The notes: generated from the sequence alone by a model not told the origin. A stretch of 48,466 nt of DNA from CAYFUG01 sp964346295 (GCA_964346295.1 CAYFUG010000010.1:1-48466); one strand, 5' to 3'. Shown: positions 17,401 through 25,894, numbered from the stretch's first letter. Numbers and translations are program-made.

Positions 17401-18687
17401 TCAAAAATATTTTCTTCCCTTCAACTCCGGAGGCAAATATTCTTGATCAGAATCATCTTCTAGAGGTGAATATTTGTAATTTTTGCCATAATTTAAATCT
17501 TTCATGAGGCTAGTAAGAGCATTGCGCAAATGCAGGGGTACTGGCAAGTTGCCCCACTTACGGACATCCTGGGCGGCTCCTTTGCTAGCCTGATAAGCAA
17601 CGATGTTTTTTTTGGTTTTAGTTAGATAAATCACACATTGAGTAAGGGCAGTGTTACATTCCGGCAAACCTAGCTTTTGGCAAGTTTCAAAGGTAGTGTT
17701 AGCCAGAATAACAGCGTGATTATCAGCCAAGCCCACATCTTCACTGGCAAATCGCAACAGGCGCCGGGCAATATAAAGGGGATCTTCTCCGCCTTCGATC
17801 ATCCGAGTTAGCCAGTAAACTGCCGCATGAGCGTCCCCGCCCCGCATGGATTTGTGCAAAGCCGAGATAATATTGTAATGCTCTTCGCCGCCTTTATCGT
17901 ACAGTAAGTGAGATTTTTGAAGGACTTTTTTGACTAGCTCGGGAGTAACTCTTAGTTGATCTCTCCTCTTCCCTTTTGCAGATTTTTCAGCCTGGGCCAT
18001 TTTAAAACTGGCCTCTAGAGTATTAAGGGCCATTCGGGCATCACCATTGGCTAAGTGGGCAATTAGTTGCAGAACTTCTTGGGAAACTTCAGGCATTACT
18101 AGAGGCTCATTTTCTCTAATTTCTTTTTGGACTTGCTTGGTCAAAGAAGCTTTTCCTCGCTTCAAAATTTGGAGCAGTTCCTCGGGAGTGAGGCTGTTTA
18201 GCACTAACACTCGCGCTCGAGAAAGCAAGGCGGAAACCACTTCAAAGCTGGGATTTTCGGTGGTAGCCCCGATCAGAGTAACCGTGCCATCTTCTACGGC
18301 CGGTAACAAGGCATCTTGCTGAGTTTTGGTCCAGCGGTGAATTTCATCAATGAAAAGAATGGTTCGCTCCCCTGCCGCTCTCTTTTCTTGGGCTTCCTCC
18401 AGGACTTTTTTCAAGTGGGCTTTGCCACTCATCACTCCGCTGAGGCGCTGAAAGCTAGCTTGAGTTTGCCGAGCGATAATTTCTGCCAAAGTGGTTTTGC
18501 CGGTGCCGGGTGGACCCCAAAAAATCAGAGAAGGCACTTCCCCACTCTCTACCGAGCGGCGCAGAAAAGAATCCTTTCCCGCTACTTCTTTCTGACCAAA
18601 AAAATCCCCAAAGAATTGGGGACGAAGGCGATCAGTAAGGGGTGAAGAGGCGGGGTTAATTTTCAATTTAGAATTTTCAATTTTCAA
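17401..18687 (-). CDS. rarA: Replication-associated recombination ATPase RarA (MgsA)
   Basis: AAA+ ATPase related to clamp loaders that acts at stalled forks. The Walker A motif is GPPGTGKT (~58-65), Walker B is TILFIDEIHRW (~107), a sensor-like GATTENPSFEV follows, then the C-terminal tetramerisation domain (SLMKDLNYGKNYKYSP near the end). The first dozen residues (MKIENSKLKIN) look like translated dispersed AT-rich repeat, so the true start may lie slightly downstream. The length (428) is normal. Confidence 0.94.
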   Translation of the reverse strand: MKIENSKLKINPASSPLTDRLRPQFFGDFFGQKEVAGKDSFLRRSVESGEVPSLIFWGPPGTGKTTLAEIIARQTQASFQRLSGVMSGKAHLKKVLEEAQEKRAAGERTILFIDEIHRWTKTQQDALLPAVEDGTVTLIGATTENPSFEVVSALLSRARVLVLNSLTPEELLQILKRGKASLTKQVQKEIRENEPLVMPEVSQEVLQLIAHLANGDARMALNTLEASFKMAQAEKSAKGKRRDQLRVTPELVKKVLQKSHLLYDKGGEEHYNIISALHKSMRGGDAHAAVYWLTRMIEGGEDPLYIARRLLRFASEDVGLADNHAVILANTTFETCQKLGLPECNTALTQCVIYLTKTKKNIVAYQASKGAAQDVRKWGNLPVPLHLRNALTSLMKDLNYGKNYKYSPLEDDSDQEYLPPELKGRKYF

Positions 18688-18751
18688 ACAACTTTGAAAT
18701 ATTTCAATGATTCAACGGAAAAACTAAGCGACAAATAGCTAGAATAATCTC

Positions 18752-19489
18752 TTACTTAATAAGCCCCCAGTTATTTAAGAAATAGCTCACTTCATGATCC
18801 ATATTACCCAGGTAAATATCCTCTTCTCGAATTTTGATATTTACTCGATAGCGCTTTCCTGCTCCAATTTCTAGAATTGCTTTTTCAAAAACTTTTCTTT
18901 CAACTTCATGAGAAGGGAGAATTAAGAACTTATTATCATTCTCTTCATGAAGCACAAAAATATAGAAAATATTACCGCTATTATGTCTTTCAAAAGAAAC
19001 CCTACGGACATCAAAAACATAAGTGTTGAATTTGTTTAGGTTGGAAGTTTTGACTTGAATTCCAAACATTTGATTTTCTTTAGTAGCGACAATGTCGATT
19101 CCTACATCAACGCTCATTATACTAGCATTGAATCCTCGAAAAAGTAGCTCCGAACAAACCAAATGTTCTCCGCCCTTTCCAACAAAGCCGCTCTCAATTG
19201 AAATTTTTTCTTCTTGCTCTTTTTCCTTTTCTTCAATCCTTTCGACTTTTCTTGGCTCCTTTAGATTAGGATTAAGAGCAAAGGTGGCTGGAGCGGTTTT
19301 TATGAAGGGAGAATCTTGCTTCTTGATTTTAATATCGGTAACAATTTGGGCATTCATAGAGCTTTCCGGTGTCTTACCTTCGGTTTGCAGAATTCCCTTT
19401 TCAAGGGCAAGTTGAGTAATCTCTCTATAATGAAGAGGCTTCTTAGCGTTCTTGAGAATTGTAATGGCAGCAGTTTTAAATTGATTCAT
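18752..19489 (-). CDS. HARE-HTH fused to PD-(D/E)XK restriction-like nuclease
   Basis: I take the ATG at 19489 (product starts MNQFKTAAITIL). A start at 19513 would overlap malic enzyme and add residues foreign to the domain. Residues ~1-75 match the HARE-HTH winged helix (AAITILKNAKKPLHYREITQLALEKGIL), known from RpoE delta and from restriction and modification proteins. A charged linker follows. Then comes a Mrr/DUF4365-like nuclease core: GKGGEHLVCSELLFRG, DVGIDIVATK and FGIQVKTS (~125-165), giving the E...D...QVK catalytic pattern. No methyltransferase or specificity subunit is adjacent. A stand-alone, possibly modification-dependent, restriction enzyme is the best guess. The domains are fairly clear; the role is inference. 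Confidence 0.75.
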   Translation of the reverse strand: MNQFKTAAITILKNAKKPLHYREITQLALEKGILQTEGKTPESSMNAQIVTDIKIKKQDSPFIKTAPATFALNPNLKEPRKVERIEEKEKEQEEKISIESGFVGKGGEHLVCSELLFRGFNASIMSVDVGIDIVATKENQMFGIQVKTSNLNKFNTYVFDVRRVSFERHNSGNIFYIFVLHEENDNKFLILPSHEVERKVFEKAILEIGAGKRYRVNIKIREEDIYLGNMDHEVSYFLNNWGLIK

Positions 19490-19502
19490 GTGATTTTTAT
19501 AA

Positions 19503-20624
19503 CTAGCCCCCAAACACTCCTGAAATTGCTTCCACTGCCTGCATGTCCATTACCTCCGGGATAATCTTTTTTGCGGTGGGGTTAGGCACAGTGGCGGCTA
19601 GAGCCTTAGCAGCTTGGAGCTTGATGGCATCCGTGATTTGCACTGTGCGAGTTTCTAGAGCACCCCGAAAAATTCCCGGAAACACCAAAGCGTTATTGAT
19701 TTGATTAGGAAAATCGCTTCGGCCGGTGGCTACCACTGCTGCCCCACCCTGATGAGCTTCTTCTGGCATGATCTCCGGCACCGGGTTAGCCAAGCCAAAG
19801 ACAATCGCATTCGAGTTCATTTTTTCAATATCAAATTGAGAAAGGAGGTTTCCCTTGGAGAGGCCAATAAAAACATCAGCACCCCCGAGGGCTTCTTTGA
19901 GGTCGCCTTTAAAGCGCCCGGGATTAGTCTTGTGAGCAATTCTTTTTTTGTAAAAATTCATATCTGGTCGGTCTTCCCAAAGCGCTCCCTGGGAATCAAA
20001 TAAAATGATATTTTGGCAACCATACTTGCCCAGCATTTTAGCAGTAGCAATTCCGGCCGCTCCGGCTCCTGAAATAATAATCTTAAGGCGCTTGAGATCT
20101 TTTTTGACTACCTTGGCGGCATTAATCAACCCCGCCAAAACAACAATAGCAGTCCCGTACTGATCATCATGAAAAACTGGAATTTTGAGTTGCTTTTTGA
20201 GAGCCTCTTTGATTATAAAGCAGTTAGGAGCGGCAATGTCTTCAATGTTAATCCCTCCAAAAGAAGGCTCTAGGGCTTTAATAATCGAGATAATCTCCTG
20301 AGGATCTTGGGTGTTTAGAACCAATGGTACCGCATTTACGCCACCAAGTTCCTTAAAGAGCACCGCTTTGGCCTCCATTACCGGTAGAGCCGCTTCCGCT
20401 CCTTGGTTGCCCAAGCCTAAAATAGCGCTACCGTCGGAGACAATCGCGATAACATTCTTCTTCCAGGTTAGATCGTAAACTTTGTCGCTTTTTGTCATTA
20501 CCTGAGTCACTACTTGGGCTACTCCGGGAGTGTAAATTTGAGCCAAGTTTTCGGCAGTTACTTTGACTTTACTGGTAATTTCTATTTTGCCGTTTTGGCT
20601 AAGTTTAATGGGATCATTTTTCAT
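19503..20624 (-). CDS. NAD(P)-dependent malic enzyme
   Basis: Oxidative decarboxylation of malate to pyruvate with NAD(P)H. The N-terminal malic domain has LAQIYTPGVA (catalytic Tyr), MEAKAVLFKELGGVNAVPLVLNT (catalytic Lys region) and NIEDIAAPNCF (metal ligands). The Rossmann domain has IIISGAGAAGIATAKMLGKYG (~185). At 373 residues it is the short bacterial form without a phosphotransacetylase domain. In a small-genome fermenter it would link C4 acids to pyruvate. The nuclease gene follows 13 bases downstream. Confidence 0.93.
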   Translation of the reverse strand: MKNDPIKLSQNGKIEITSKVKVTAENLAQIYTPGVAQVVTQVMTKSDKVYDLTWKKNVIAIVSDGSAILGLGNQGAEAALPVMEAKAVLFKELGGVNAVPLVLNTQDPQEIISIIKALEPSFGGINIEDIAAPNCFIIKEALKKQLKIPVFHDDQYGTAIVVLAGLINAAKVVKKDLKRLKIIISGAGAAGIATAKMLGKYGCQNIILFDSQGALWEDRPDMNFYKKRIAHKTNPGRFKGDLKEALGGADVFIGLSKGNLLSQFDIEKMNSNAIVFGLANPVPEIMPEEAHQGGAAVVATGRSDFPNQINNALVFPGIFRGALETRTVQITDAIKLQAAKALAATVPNPTAKKIIPEVMDMQAVEAISGVFGG

Positions 20625-20640
20625 TAGAAATTTTAGTTAT

Positions 20641-20686
20641 AGGACTTACGCATTTGAAACCAAAAGTCGCCAAACGCGTAAGTCCT
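20641..20686. repeat. Imperfect hairpin with 11-bp terminal inverted repeats
   Basis: AGGACTTACGC (20641-20651) and its exact reverse complement (20676-20686) enclose 24 bases, just upstream of the malic enzyme start. It resembles the ends of small mobile inverted repeats (MITE-like) and could also act as an RNA hairpin between alaS and the malic enzyme gene. Confidence 0.5.
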
Positions 20687-20694
20687 AAGTTATT

Positions 20695-20747
20695 GAAAAT
20701 TGTTTTGAAGTTGCCACTCTACAGGTGGTCACCGGAAGGGTGAAAAC
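20695..20747 (+). repeat. Dispersed ~53-base repeat, copy left of alaS
   Basis: Shares most positions with the reverse complement of 22709-22762: both contain AATTGTTT, then TTGCCA, GGTG-TCACC, GAAGGG and GAAAA in the same order. The copies lie in inverted orientation on either side of alaS. Confidence 0.65.
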
Positions 20748-20753
20748 TGAAAA

Positions 20754-22622
20754 TTAACTTTCAATCACTCCCTTAATCCGTCTTACTCCCGCACTGGAAC
20801 TTTGTTCTTTTTTGATCCGGAACTTGCCGCCGATGACCCCAGTGCTTTCTACATGAGGGCCGCCGCAAATCTCCTTAGAAAATCCGGGGATTTCATAAAC
20901 CTTCACTTCTTCGCCGTACTTACTCTCAAAGGCGCCTTCTGCGCCACTCTTCTTGGCTTCTTCTAGGTTCATTTGCTCGCAGCTAACCGGTAGATCTTTT
21001 TCAATGGCTTGGTTGACAAAGTCTTCTACTTGCTTTTTTTCTTCGTCGGTCATTTTGGCATCGTGAGAAAAGTCAAACCGAACCCGCTCCCCGTTGATGT
21101 TAGAGCCTTTTTGGTGAACATGTTCGCCTAGAACCTTCCGCAAACCAGCCAAGAGTAAATGGGCTACGGTGTGAAGTTTTTTAGTTTCCTCCTGGGTGTC
21201 TGCCAAGCCTCCTTTGAACATTCCGGCGCTAGCAGTCCGAGATTGCGCTTGGTGTTTTTCTAGAGCCACCTGAAATTCTTTTTTTAACTTAGCAATGTCT
21301 TTTTCTGAGTAATCAACTCCCATGCCCTCCAATTCTTCTATGGCCATTTCAAAGGGAAAGCCTAATTCTTGATAAAACTTAAAAAGCCATTCACCCGTTA
21401 CATTCAATTTCGAAGGAGGAGACACCCTTTTTTCATCGCCAACGGAGTACTGTTTCTCTAGTTTACCTATTAATGTTTCTCCAGCTTTAAACTCCGACAA
21501 AGTCTCTCTACTAAAAACCTTTAAAGCCCTATCCAATGTCTTACGAAATTTAGTTTCCTCCGCTTGCAGCTCTTCCAAAACTTTCTCGTTGGCAGTCTCC
21601 GGGTAAACCTCTCGATAAAGATCTTGCACCACCTTGGCCACGGCTACCGTGAAGTCCTTTTCAATGCCCAGAGATTTTCCCTGCCGAATAGCCCGGCGAA
21701 TCAAGCGGCGCAAAATGTAACCTCGTTCAGTGTTGGAAGGTGCCACTCCATCGCCAATCATGATCACTGCCGCCTTGAGGTGGTCAGCCACAATTCGCAT
21801 TGATCGCTTTGTCTCTTGTGAGTTGTCGTAGTTTTTGCCAGAGAGCTCTTGGATTTTTTCAATGAGTGGCCAAAAGACATCAATTCGATAATTATCATCC
21901 AGACCGTTGAGGGCTGGGATCACTCGCTCCATACCCATTCCGGTATCAACATTTTGTTGAGCTAGTTTTTCAAAACTGCCATCGGCTTTTTTGTTGAACT
22001 CCATAAAAACATCGTTCCAAATTTCTACCCAACGATCATCGTCATCATTAAAGCTATCCGGAACTTCTTTAAGGTCACCTACCCAGTAGAACATCTCGCT
22101 GCTGGGTCCGCAGGGACCGGTTTCTGCGGCAGGGCCCCACCAGTTATCTTCACCCAGCCGAGCAATTCGAGCTTCTGGCACGCCAACTTTCTTCCACATA
22201 TCAAAGGCTACTTTGTCAAAAGCGGCGTTATCATCGCCCTTAAAAACAGAAACTGCCAAGCGATTTTTGTCTAGTCCCAGCCACTCAGGAGCGGTCAAAA
22301 ACTCCCAGCTAAATTGGATTGCTTCTTCTTTAAAGTAGTCACCGAAAGACCAGTTGCCTAGCATCTCAAAAAAAGTGTGGTGAGTGGTGTCGCCCACTTC
22401 TTCGATATCAATGGTCCGGATCGATTTTTGGACATTGGCAATCCGGTTGCCCAGGGGGTGTTTTTCGCCCATGATGTAAGGCTCCATAGGTGCCACTCCG
22501 CAGTTAATGAAAAGCAAGGTGGGATTATTTTCGGGAATGATGGAAGCGCTAGAGACGATGGCATGTCTTTTGCTTTTAAAGAAATCGAGGAATTTTTGAC
22601 GGAGTTCGTTAGAGGTGATCAT
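20754..22622 (-). CDS. alaS: Alanine--tRNA ligase, short form
   Basis: Charges tRNA-Ala and clears mischarged Ser-tRNA-Ala. I choose the ATG at 22622 (MITSNELRQKFLDFFKSK). The upstream extension encodes repeat-derived sequence. The class II core contains FFEMLGNWSFGDYFK and DTGMGMERV. The editing domain has HTVAHLLLAG and EICGGPHVEST with the zinc-type H..H..C..H ligands. The protein stops at ~622 residues, right after the editing domain, and so lacks the coiled-coil/C-Ala region of the usual ~875-residue enzyme. It is flanked by inverted copies of a dispersed repeat. Confidence 0.93.
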   Translation of the reverse strand: MITSNELRQKFLDFFKSKRHAIVSSASIIPENNPTLLFINCGVAPMEPYIMGEKHPLGNRIANVQKSIRTIDIEEVGDTTHHTFFEMLGNWSFGDYFKEEAIQFSWEFLTAPEWLGLDKNRLAVSVFKGDDNAAFDKVAFDMWKKVGVPEARIARLGEDNWWGPAAETGPCGPSSEMFYWVGDLKEVPDSFNDDDDRWVEIWNDVFMEFNKKADGSFEKLAQQNVDTGMGMERVIPALNGLDDNYRIDVFWPLIEKIQELSGKNYDNSQETKRSMRIVADHLKAAVIMIGDGVAPSNTERGYILRRLIRRAIRQGKSLGIEKDFTVAVAKVVQDLYREVYPETANEKVLEELQAEETKFRKTLDRALKVFSRETLSEFKAGETLIGKLEKQYSVGDEKRVSPPSKLNVTGEWLFKFYQELGFPFEMAIEELEGMGVDYSEKDIAKLKKEFQVALEKHQAQSRTASAGMFKGGLADTQEETKKLHTVAHLLLAGLRKVLGEHVHQKGSNINGERVRFDFSHDAKMTDEEKKQVEDFVNQAIEKDLPVSCEQMNLEEAKKSGAEGAFESKYGEEVKVYEIPGFSKEICGGPHVESTGVIGGKFRIKKEQSSSAGVRRIKGVIES

Positions 22623-22708
22623 GGTAGTTTTTTGAAAGTTAAATTTAATTAGTCTCCCTCTTTTACAAAAGAGGGCAGGAAGATTAAGAAGAAATTTCCA
22701 ATTTATGA

Positions 22709-22762
22709 ATTTTTCGCCCTTCGGGTGATCACCCGCAGGATGGCAATTTTTAAACAATTCTC
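22709..22762 (-). repeat. Dispersed ~53-base repeat, inverted copy right of alaS
   Basis: Partner of 20695-20747. Its core CGGGTGATCACCCG (22722-22735) is a perfect 14-base palindrome. AT-rich motifs of the type TTTGAAAATTGAAAATT follow it and recur at 18661-18688, 22975-23000 and 25730-25868. Confidence 0.65.
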
Positions 22763-22845
22763 AATTACTTTAATTTTCAATTTACGAGTAGCGTGAATTA
22801 ATTAAGACACTAATCGTCCTGATTATTAGGCAAATTACGCTAACT

Positions 22846-22909
22846 GTCATTCCCGCGAAGGCGGGAATCCAGTAAAATAAACCTAGATTCCCGCCTTCGC
22901 GGGAATGAC
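22846..22909. repeat. REP-like inverted repeat pair
   Basis: TCATTCCCGCGAAGGCGGGA-type arm at 22846-22870 and its reverse complement at 22886-22909, each itself a CCCGC/GCGGG hairpin, separated by 15 bases. This belongs to the well-known class of bacterial REP or MITE sequences built on ATTCCCGC. It lies in the 22623-23564 gap, which holds no gene and is otherwise AT-rich repeat plus the leader of the next gene. Confidence 0.8.
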
Positions 22910-23303
22910 TTCAAGAGAGAATATACTCAAATTAGCTCTGCTCAAGTAAGAGTTAACTAACACTACCTATTATTTTTGAAAATTGAAAACTGAAAATCAT
23001 TTTCTCTTACTTTACAAAATCCTGCTCAAATCTGCAAGCGAGTAGCTAGATTTTTAGATTTCCCGGCTTGTTAATTTTGGAATTGCAAAATTCTTGAGAG
23101 AGTTTGAGAGAGTTTTGAGTTAGTTTGTTATTGATTTCTGGCTCTTAGAAAAGTGGTTAAAAAGTTTTTCTTAAAATATTTAGCTCTAAATTTCTCAACT
23201 GCTTTGCCAAAAATAACTGGCTTCTCTTAAGGCGAAATTGACCTTAAAAAAGGCTAATTTGGCCTTTATAGAAGATCTGTTGACAATTCTAGAGCTAAAC
23301 CCC

Positions 23304-23564
23304 TTGCCAAAAAATGTTTTTTATGTTAGAAAGCTTGGCTAAGTTCACATTGTGGACTAAGCATTTTTATGGCAAAAAGGTGGCCGGCCCGGGATGTTCC
23401 CGGAAGTCGGCCCAATGTTCATTTACAATTTAATGTTTAGAAGAAAGGAGGATTTTTCCCGGGGGTAACCCCGGAGACAAGGCGACTAGTTTTTCAAGTT
23501 TTTCAAAACTTGGCGAGGGAGCATTCCGCTCTCCGCCGCAAATGGGAAACCAAGGAGGAAACCC
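23304..23564 (+). promoter_or_regulatory. Possible promoter and structured 5' leader of the Big-domain lipoprotein gene
   Basis: A TTGCCA box (23304-23309) with a poor -10 candidate about 16 bases on is followed by a GC-rich leader with nested hairpins: GGCCG...CGGCC enclosing CCGGG...CCCGG near 23382-23412, then CCGGGG-GTAA-CCCCGG near 23459-23474. Two SD-like AGGAGG runs occur, one at ~23447 and one just before the ATG. Such structure is absent from other leaders in the window. A regulatory role is a guess. Confidence 0.4.
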
Positions 23565-25493
23565 ATGCAAAATCGCAAATCCATTTTTTCGGCAAAGGCT
23601 TTTTTTTCAATTCTGGCAATTTTTTTCCTGTTGTTCGCGGCGATTGGCTGCGATGACAGCGACAGCACCAGTGAGCCGGTATACAATCCGCCGGCCAGCA
23701 ATCCGGTCTTGGAGGCAGTCCGGATTGACCTTCCAGGCGCACTGGATCCTGCCAATCCGGAGTTAATCGTGGGCCAGGAGCTAGCATTTACAGCCAGCGA
23801 CAAGTACGAAGGCTCTACCTGGTGGGATGCCACGACGGCGCCGGGGACTACCTGGTCCAGTTCTGATCCTGCTATTTTGACCGTTGATCAGGACGGGAAG
23901 GTGACCGCTAAGGCACCCGGTACCGCCACTGTCACCTTTCGGCAGGAGAGCAAAAAGGACTCCGTCCGAGTCACGGTGGTTGCGCCACCGCCGGTTGTTT
24001 CCTACCAACTCTCTGCCCCGAATGATATTGTTGAGGGCACGGAGTTCTCCGTGGTGGTTTCACAGAACAGCGAAAACTACCTCGGCGAGACCACCAAGGT
24101 GGAGTTGACCAGCGATCAGCTGGCTGGTTTCACCTTCTCCGCTGAAGACGACATGACAGCTAGTCCGATTGGCTCAGCCGCGTACCAAGACCTCAATGGC
24201 AATGGTCGGCCGACATTTCTGGCCAATGAGGCTGGCGGCGTGATCATTTACGCCACCCTCGACGGCACCGATGTCGCCGAGGTGGCAGTGACCATCGAAC
24301 CGCCGCCGCCTGTTCTATTGACGGATCCGACCAGCCTGAAGCTGGCTTCCGGTGGAACCGAGGTTTATGTCGACCTGCTCACTCAGCAGGGCGACAATGA
24401 TCCGGTAGCGCTGGTCTCCGGGGAAGGCGTCGTGGCCACTCTCAGCCAAAACCTGGCAGCCATCGTCACGGCGACAGTCTACGGCGACGGCGCGATTGGG
24501 ATCATGCCCGAAGCCGATTACTTCGGCGATCCAGTAACCGGCAGCGTGACCATCACCTACGGCGGAATGTCCGCCACGGTGAGCGTCACCGTTGCCCCCC
24601 AGCCGCCGGAACTGGTGGGCTATCAGGCTGTAATCGGAGGTAAGGCTTACCCCCTGGGAGAAGAAGAGGGCCCTCGAACAATGAAGATTCCAGCCGGGAC
24701 CTTGTTCCGGGTAGACCTTCAGGAGGTTTATGACCACGGGGAACCGACCTCAACTGTTGGATTTACCCCTGGGAGCAACAATAACCAGGCGGTTCGAGTC
24801 AATGAAGACGGGAGTCTTCAGGCCATTGGAACCGGTCGGGCAGAGGTGTCTTTCGATTTGCTCGATGGAATGCAGTTGATTTACCCCCTGGTTGTAATTA
24901 GCCAGACCGACACCATCAATAACCTGGGAGACCGGGCGTTTATCGGCTTGACCGAAAATCGTGTTTTTACCGACAACAACGACCCGACGGATGACGATGT
25001 AGTCGTTCTCAAGGAAGCTTTCCCGGCTTGTTTCAACGACGACACCTGCAGCCGGGAGACGGTAACCCATGTGTCTTTATTCAGGGTTCCCGAGTCCGAG
25101 GCTGGTATTGTGGTCGACGTTACGGCGTTGACCCAGGAGTTCTGGATGATTCTGGCAGCTTACACCGTGCCGGGAGACGGAACGAATGATCCGGTGTCGC
25201 CAGTCTGGGTGGAGTTCCGCTTTTTGAACTCCGATGGCAATGCCTTAGGTAGCGCCTGGCGGCAAACCGAAGTCCTCGGTTTTATTGACGGGGGCACCAC
25301 GGAAGCCGTTTATGTCGGCGCCCAAATGACCAAGCCGGAAGGCACGGTCACCCTGGAGATCATTCCCGAGGTTTCATTTGGCGGGGCGCCCCTGAGGGTG
25401 GACATCCCCCGTGTGGTTCCGAAGGAACTCACGGAGCCAGGGCTTTACTACGACGGGAACCGGGATCCTTTCCCGGCACTGGAAGTCCAGTAA
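23565..25493 (+). CDS. Surface lipoprotein with bacterial Ig-like (Big) domains
   Basis: A 642-residue lipoprotein. The signal peptide ends in lipobox AAIGC (Cys 29), followed by a D/S/T spacer. Residues ~45-150 form a Big2-type module (WSSSDPAILTVDQDGKVTAKAPGTATVTF). Further beta-sandwich modules follow at ~150-250, ~255-345 and ~350-440 (VNEDGSLQAIGTGRAEVSF is again Big2-like), then a C-terminal beta-rich region. It is probably an adhesin or cell-surface structural protein. It has a textbook SD (AAGGAGG, 6-7 bases before ATG), much higher GC and C/G-ending codons, all unlike its neighbours, suggesting recent transfer or unusual selection. Confidence 0.88.
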   Translation: MQNRKSIFSAKAFFSILAIFFLLFAAIGCDDSDSTSEPVYNPPASNPVLEAVRIDLPGALDPANPELIVGQELAFTASDKYEGSTWWDATTAPGTTWSSSDPAILTVDQDGKVTAKAPGTATVTFRQESKKDSVRVTVVAPPPVVSYQLSAPNDIVEGTEFSVVVSQNSENYLGETTKVELTSDQLAGFTFSAEDDMTASPIGSAAYQDLNGNGRPTFLANEAGGVIIYATLDGTDVAEVAVTIEPPPPVLLTDPTSLKLASGGTEVYVDLLTQQGDNDPVALVSGEGVVATLSQNLAAIVTATVYGDGAIGIMPEADYFGDPVTGSVTITYGGMSATVSVTVAPQPPELVGYQAVIGGKAYPLGEEEGPRTMKIPAGTLFRVDLQEVYDHGEPTSTVGFTPGSNNNQAVRVNEDGSLQAIGTGRAEVSFDLLDGMQLIYPLVVISQTDTINNLGDRAFIGLTENRVFTDNNDPTDDDVVVLKEAFPACFNDDTCSRETVTHVSLFRVPESEAGIVVDVTALTQEFWMILAAYTVPGDGTNDPVSPVWVEFRFLNSDGNALGSAWRQTEVLGFIDGGTTEAVYVGAQMTKPEGTVTLEIIPEVSFGGAPLRVDIPRVVPKELTEPGLYYDGNRDPFPALEVQ

Positions 25494-25565
25494 CCTCCTC
25501 CGGCGCCTGCCCTAGTTTTTTCTGGGAGGGCGCCAACCTGAACATTAACCTTTAGCCATTGAATT

Positions 25566-25605
25566 CAGCCTGCTTTCCTATCTGGGATTGCAGGCTGTTT
25601 TCTTT
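25566..25605 (+). terminator. Intrinsic terminator after Big-domain gene
   Basis: CAGCCTGC (25566-25573) pairs with GCAGGCTG (25590-25597), followed by TTTTCTTTT. A weaker GGCGCC-based hairpin lies just before it, near 25503-25536. Confidence 0.8.
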
Positions 25606-25729
25606 TGGTAAAAAACTAGCAGCTCAGCATTTGGAAATCACCTAAAAGCTGCTTTGGAATTATTCTTGAAACTCACTTGAGGCGCCTTGCCTTTTTATCC
25701 GTCCCCTACTAAAATTAAACTAGCTTAGG

Positions 25730-25868
25730 AATTTTCAATTTACTAATTTTCAATTTTTAAACAATTTTCAAGACTTAATTTTTAATTCATACAGAAAAAT
25801 TTCCTCGGTTTTTGAAAATTGAATACTTGAAAATTAATCTTTGTTTGAAAATTAGTAAATTGAAAATT
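25730..25868. repeat. 24-bp AT-rich inverted repeat upstream of valS
   Basis: The 24 bases at 25730-25753 are exactly the reverse complement of 25845-25868, with ~91 bases between. Both are built from the dispersed motif GAAAATT/AATTTTC seen around alaS and rarA. They lie in the 25494-25894 gap, which holds no gene apart from these repeats and the terminators. Confidence 0.7.
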
Positions 25869-25894
25869 TAACCAAAAACTAGCCAACTAGAATC

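Noticed and set aside
23486..23833. 115-codon minus-strand frame opposite the Big-domain lipoprotein gene
   Set aside because: It overlaps the signal peptide and first Big module of a well-supported plus-strand gene with an SD; typical antisense artefact of GC-rich DNA.
25494..25894. T-box or other riboswitch before valS
   Set aside because: No T-box sequence or specifier stem-loop is visible; the gap consists of terminators and AT-rich repeats.
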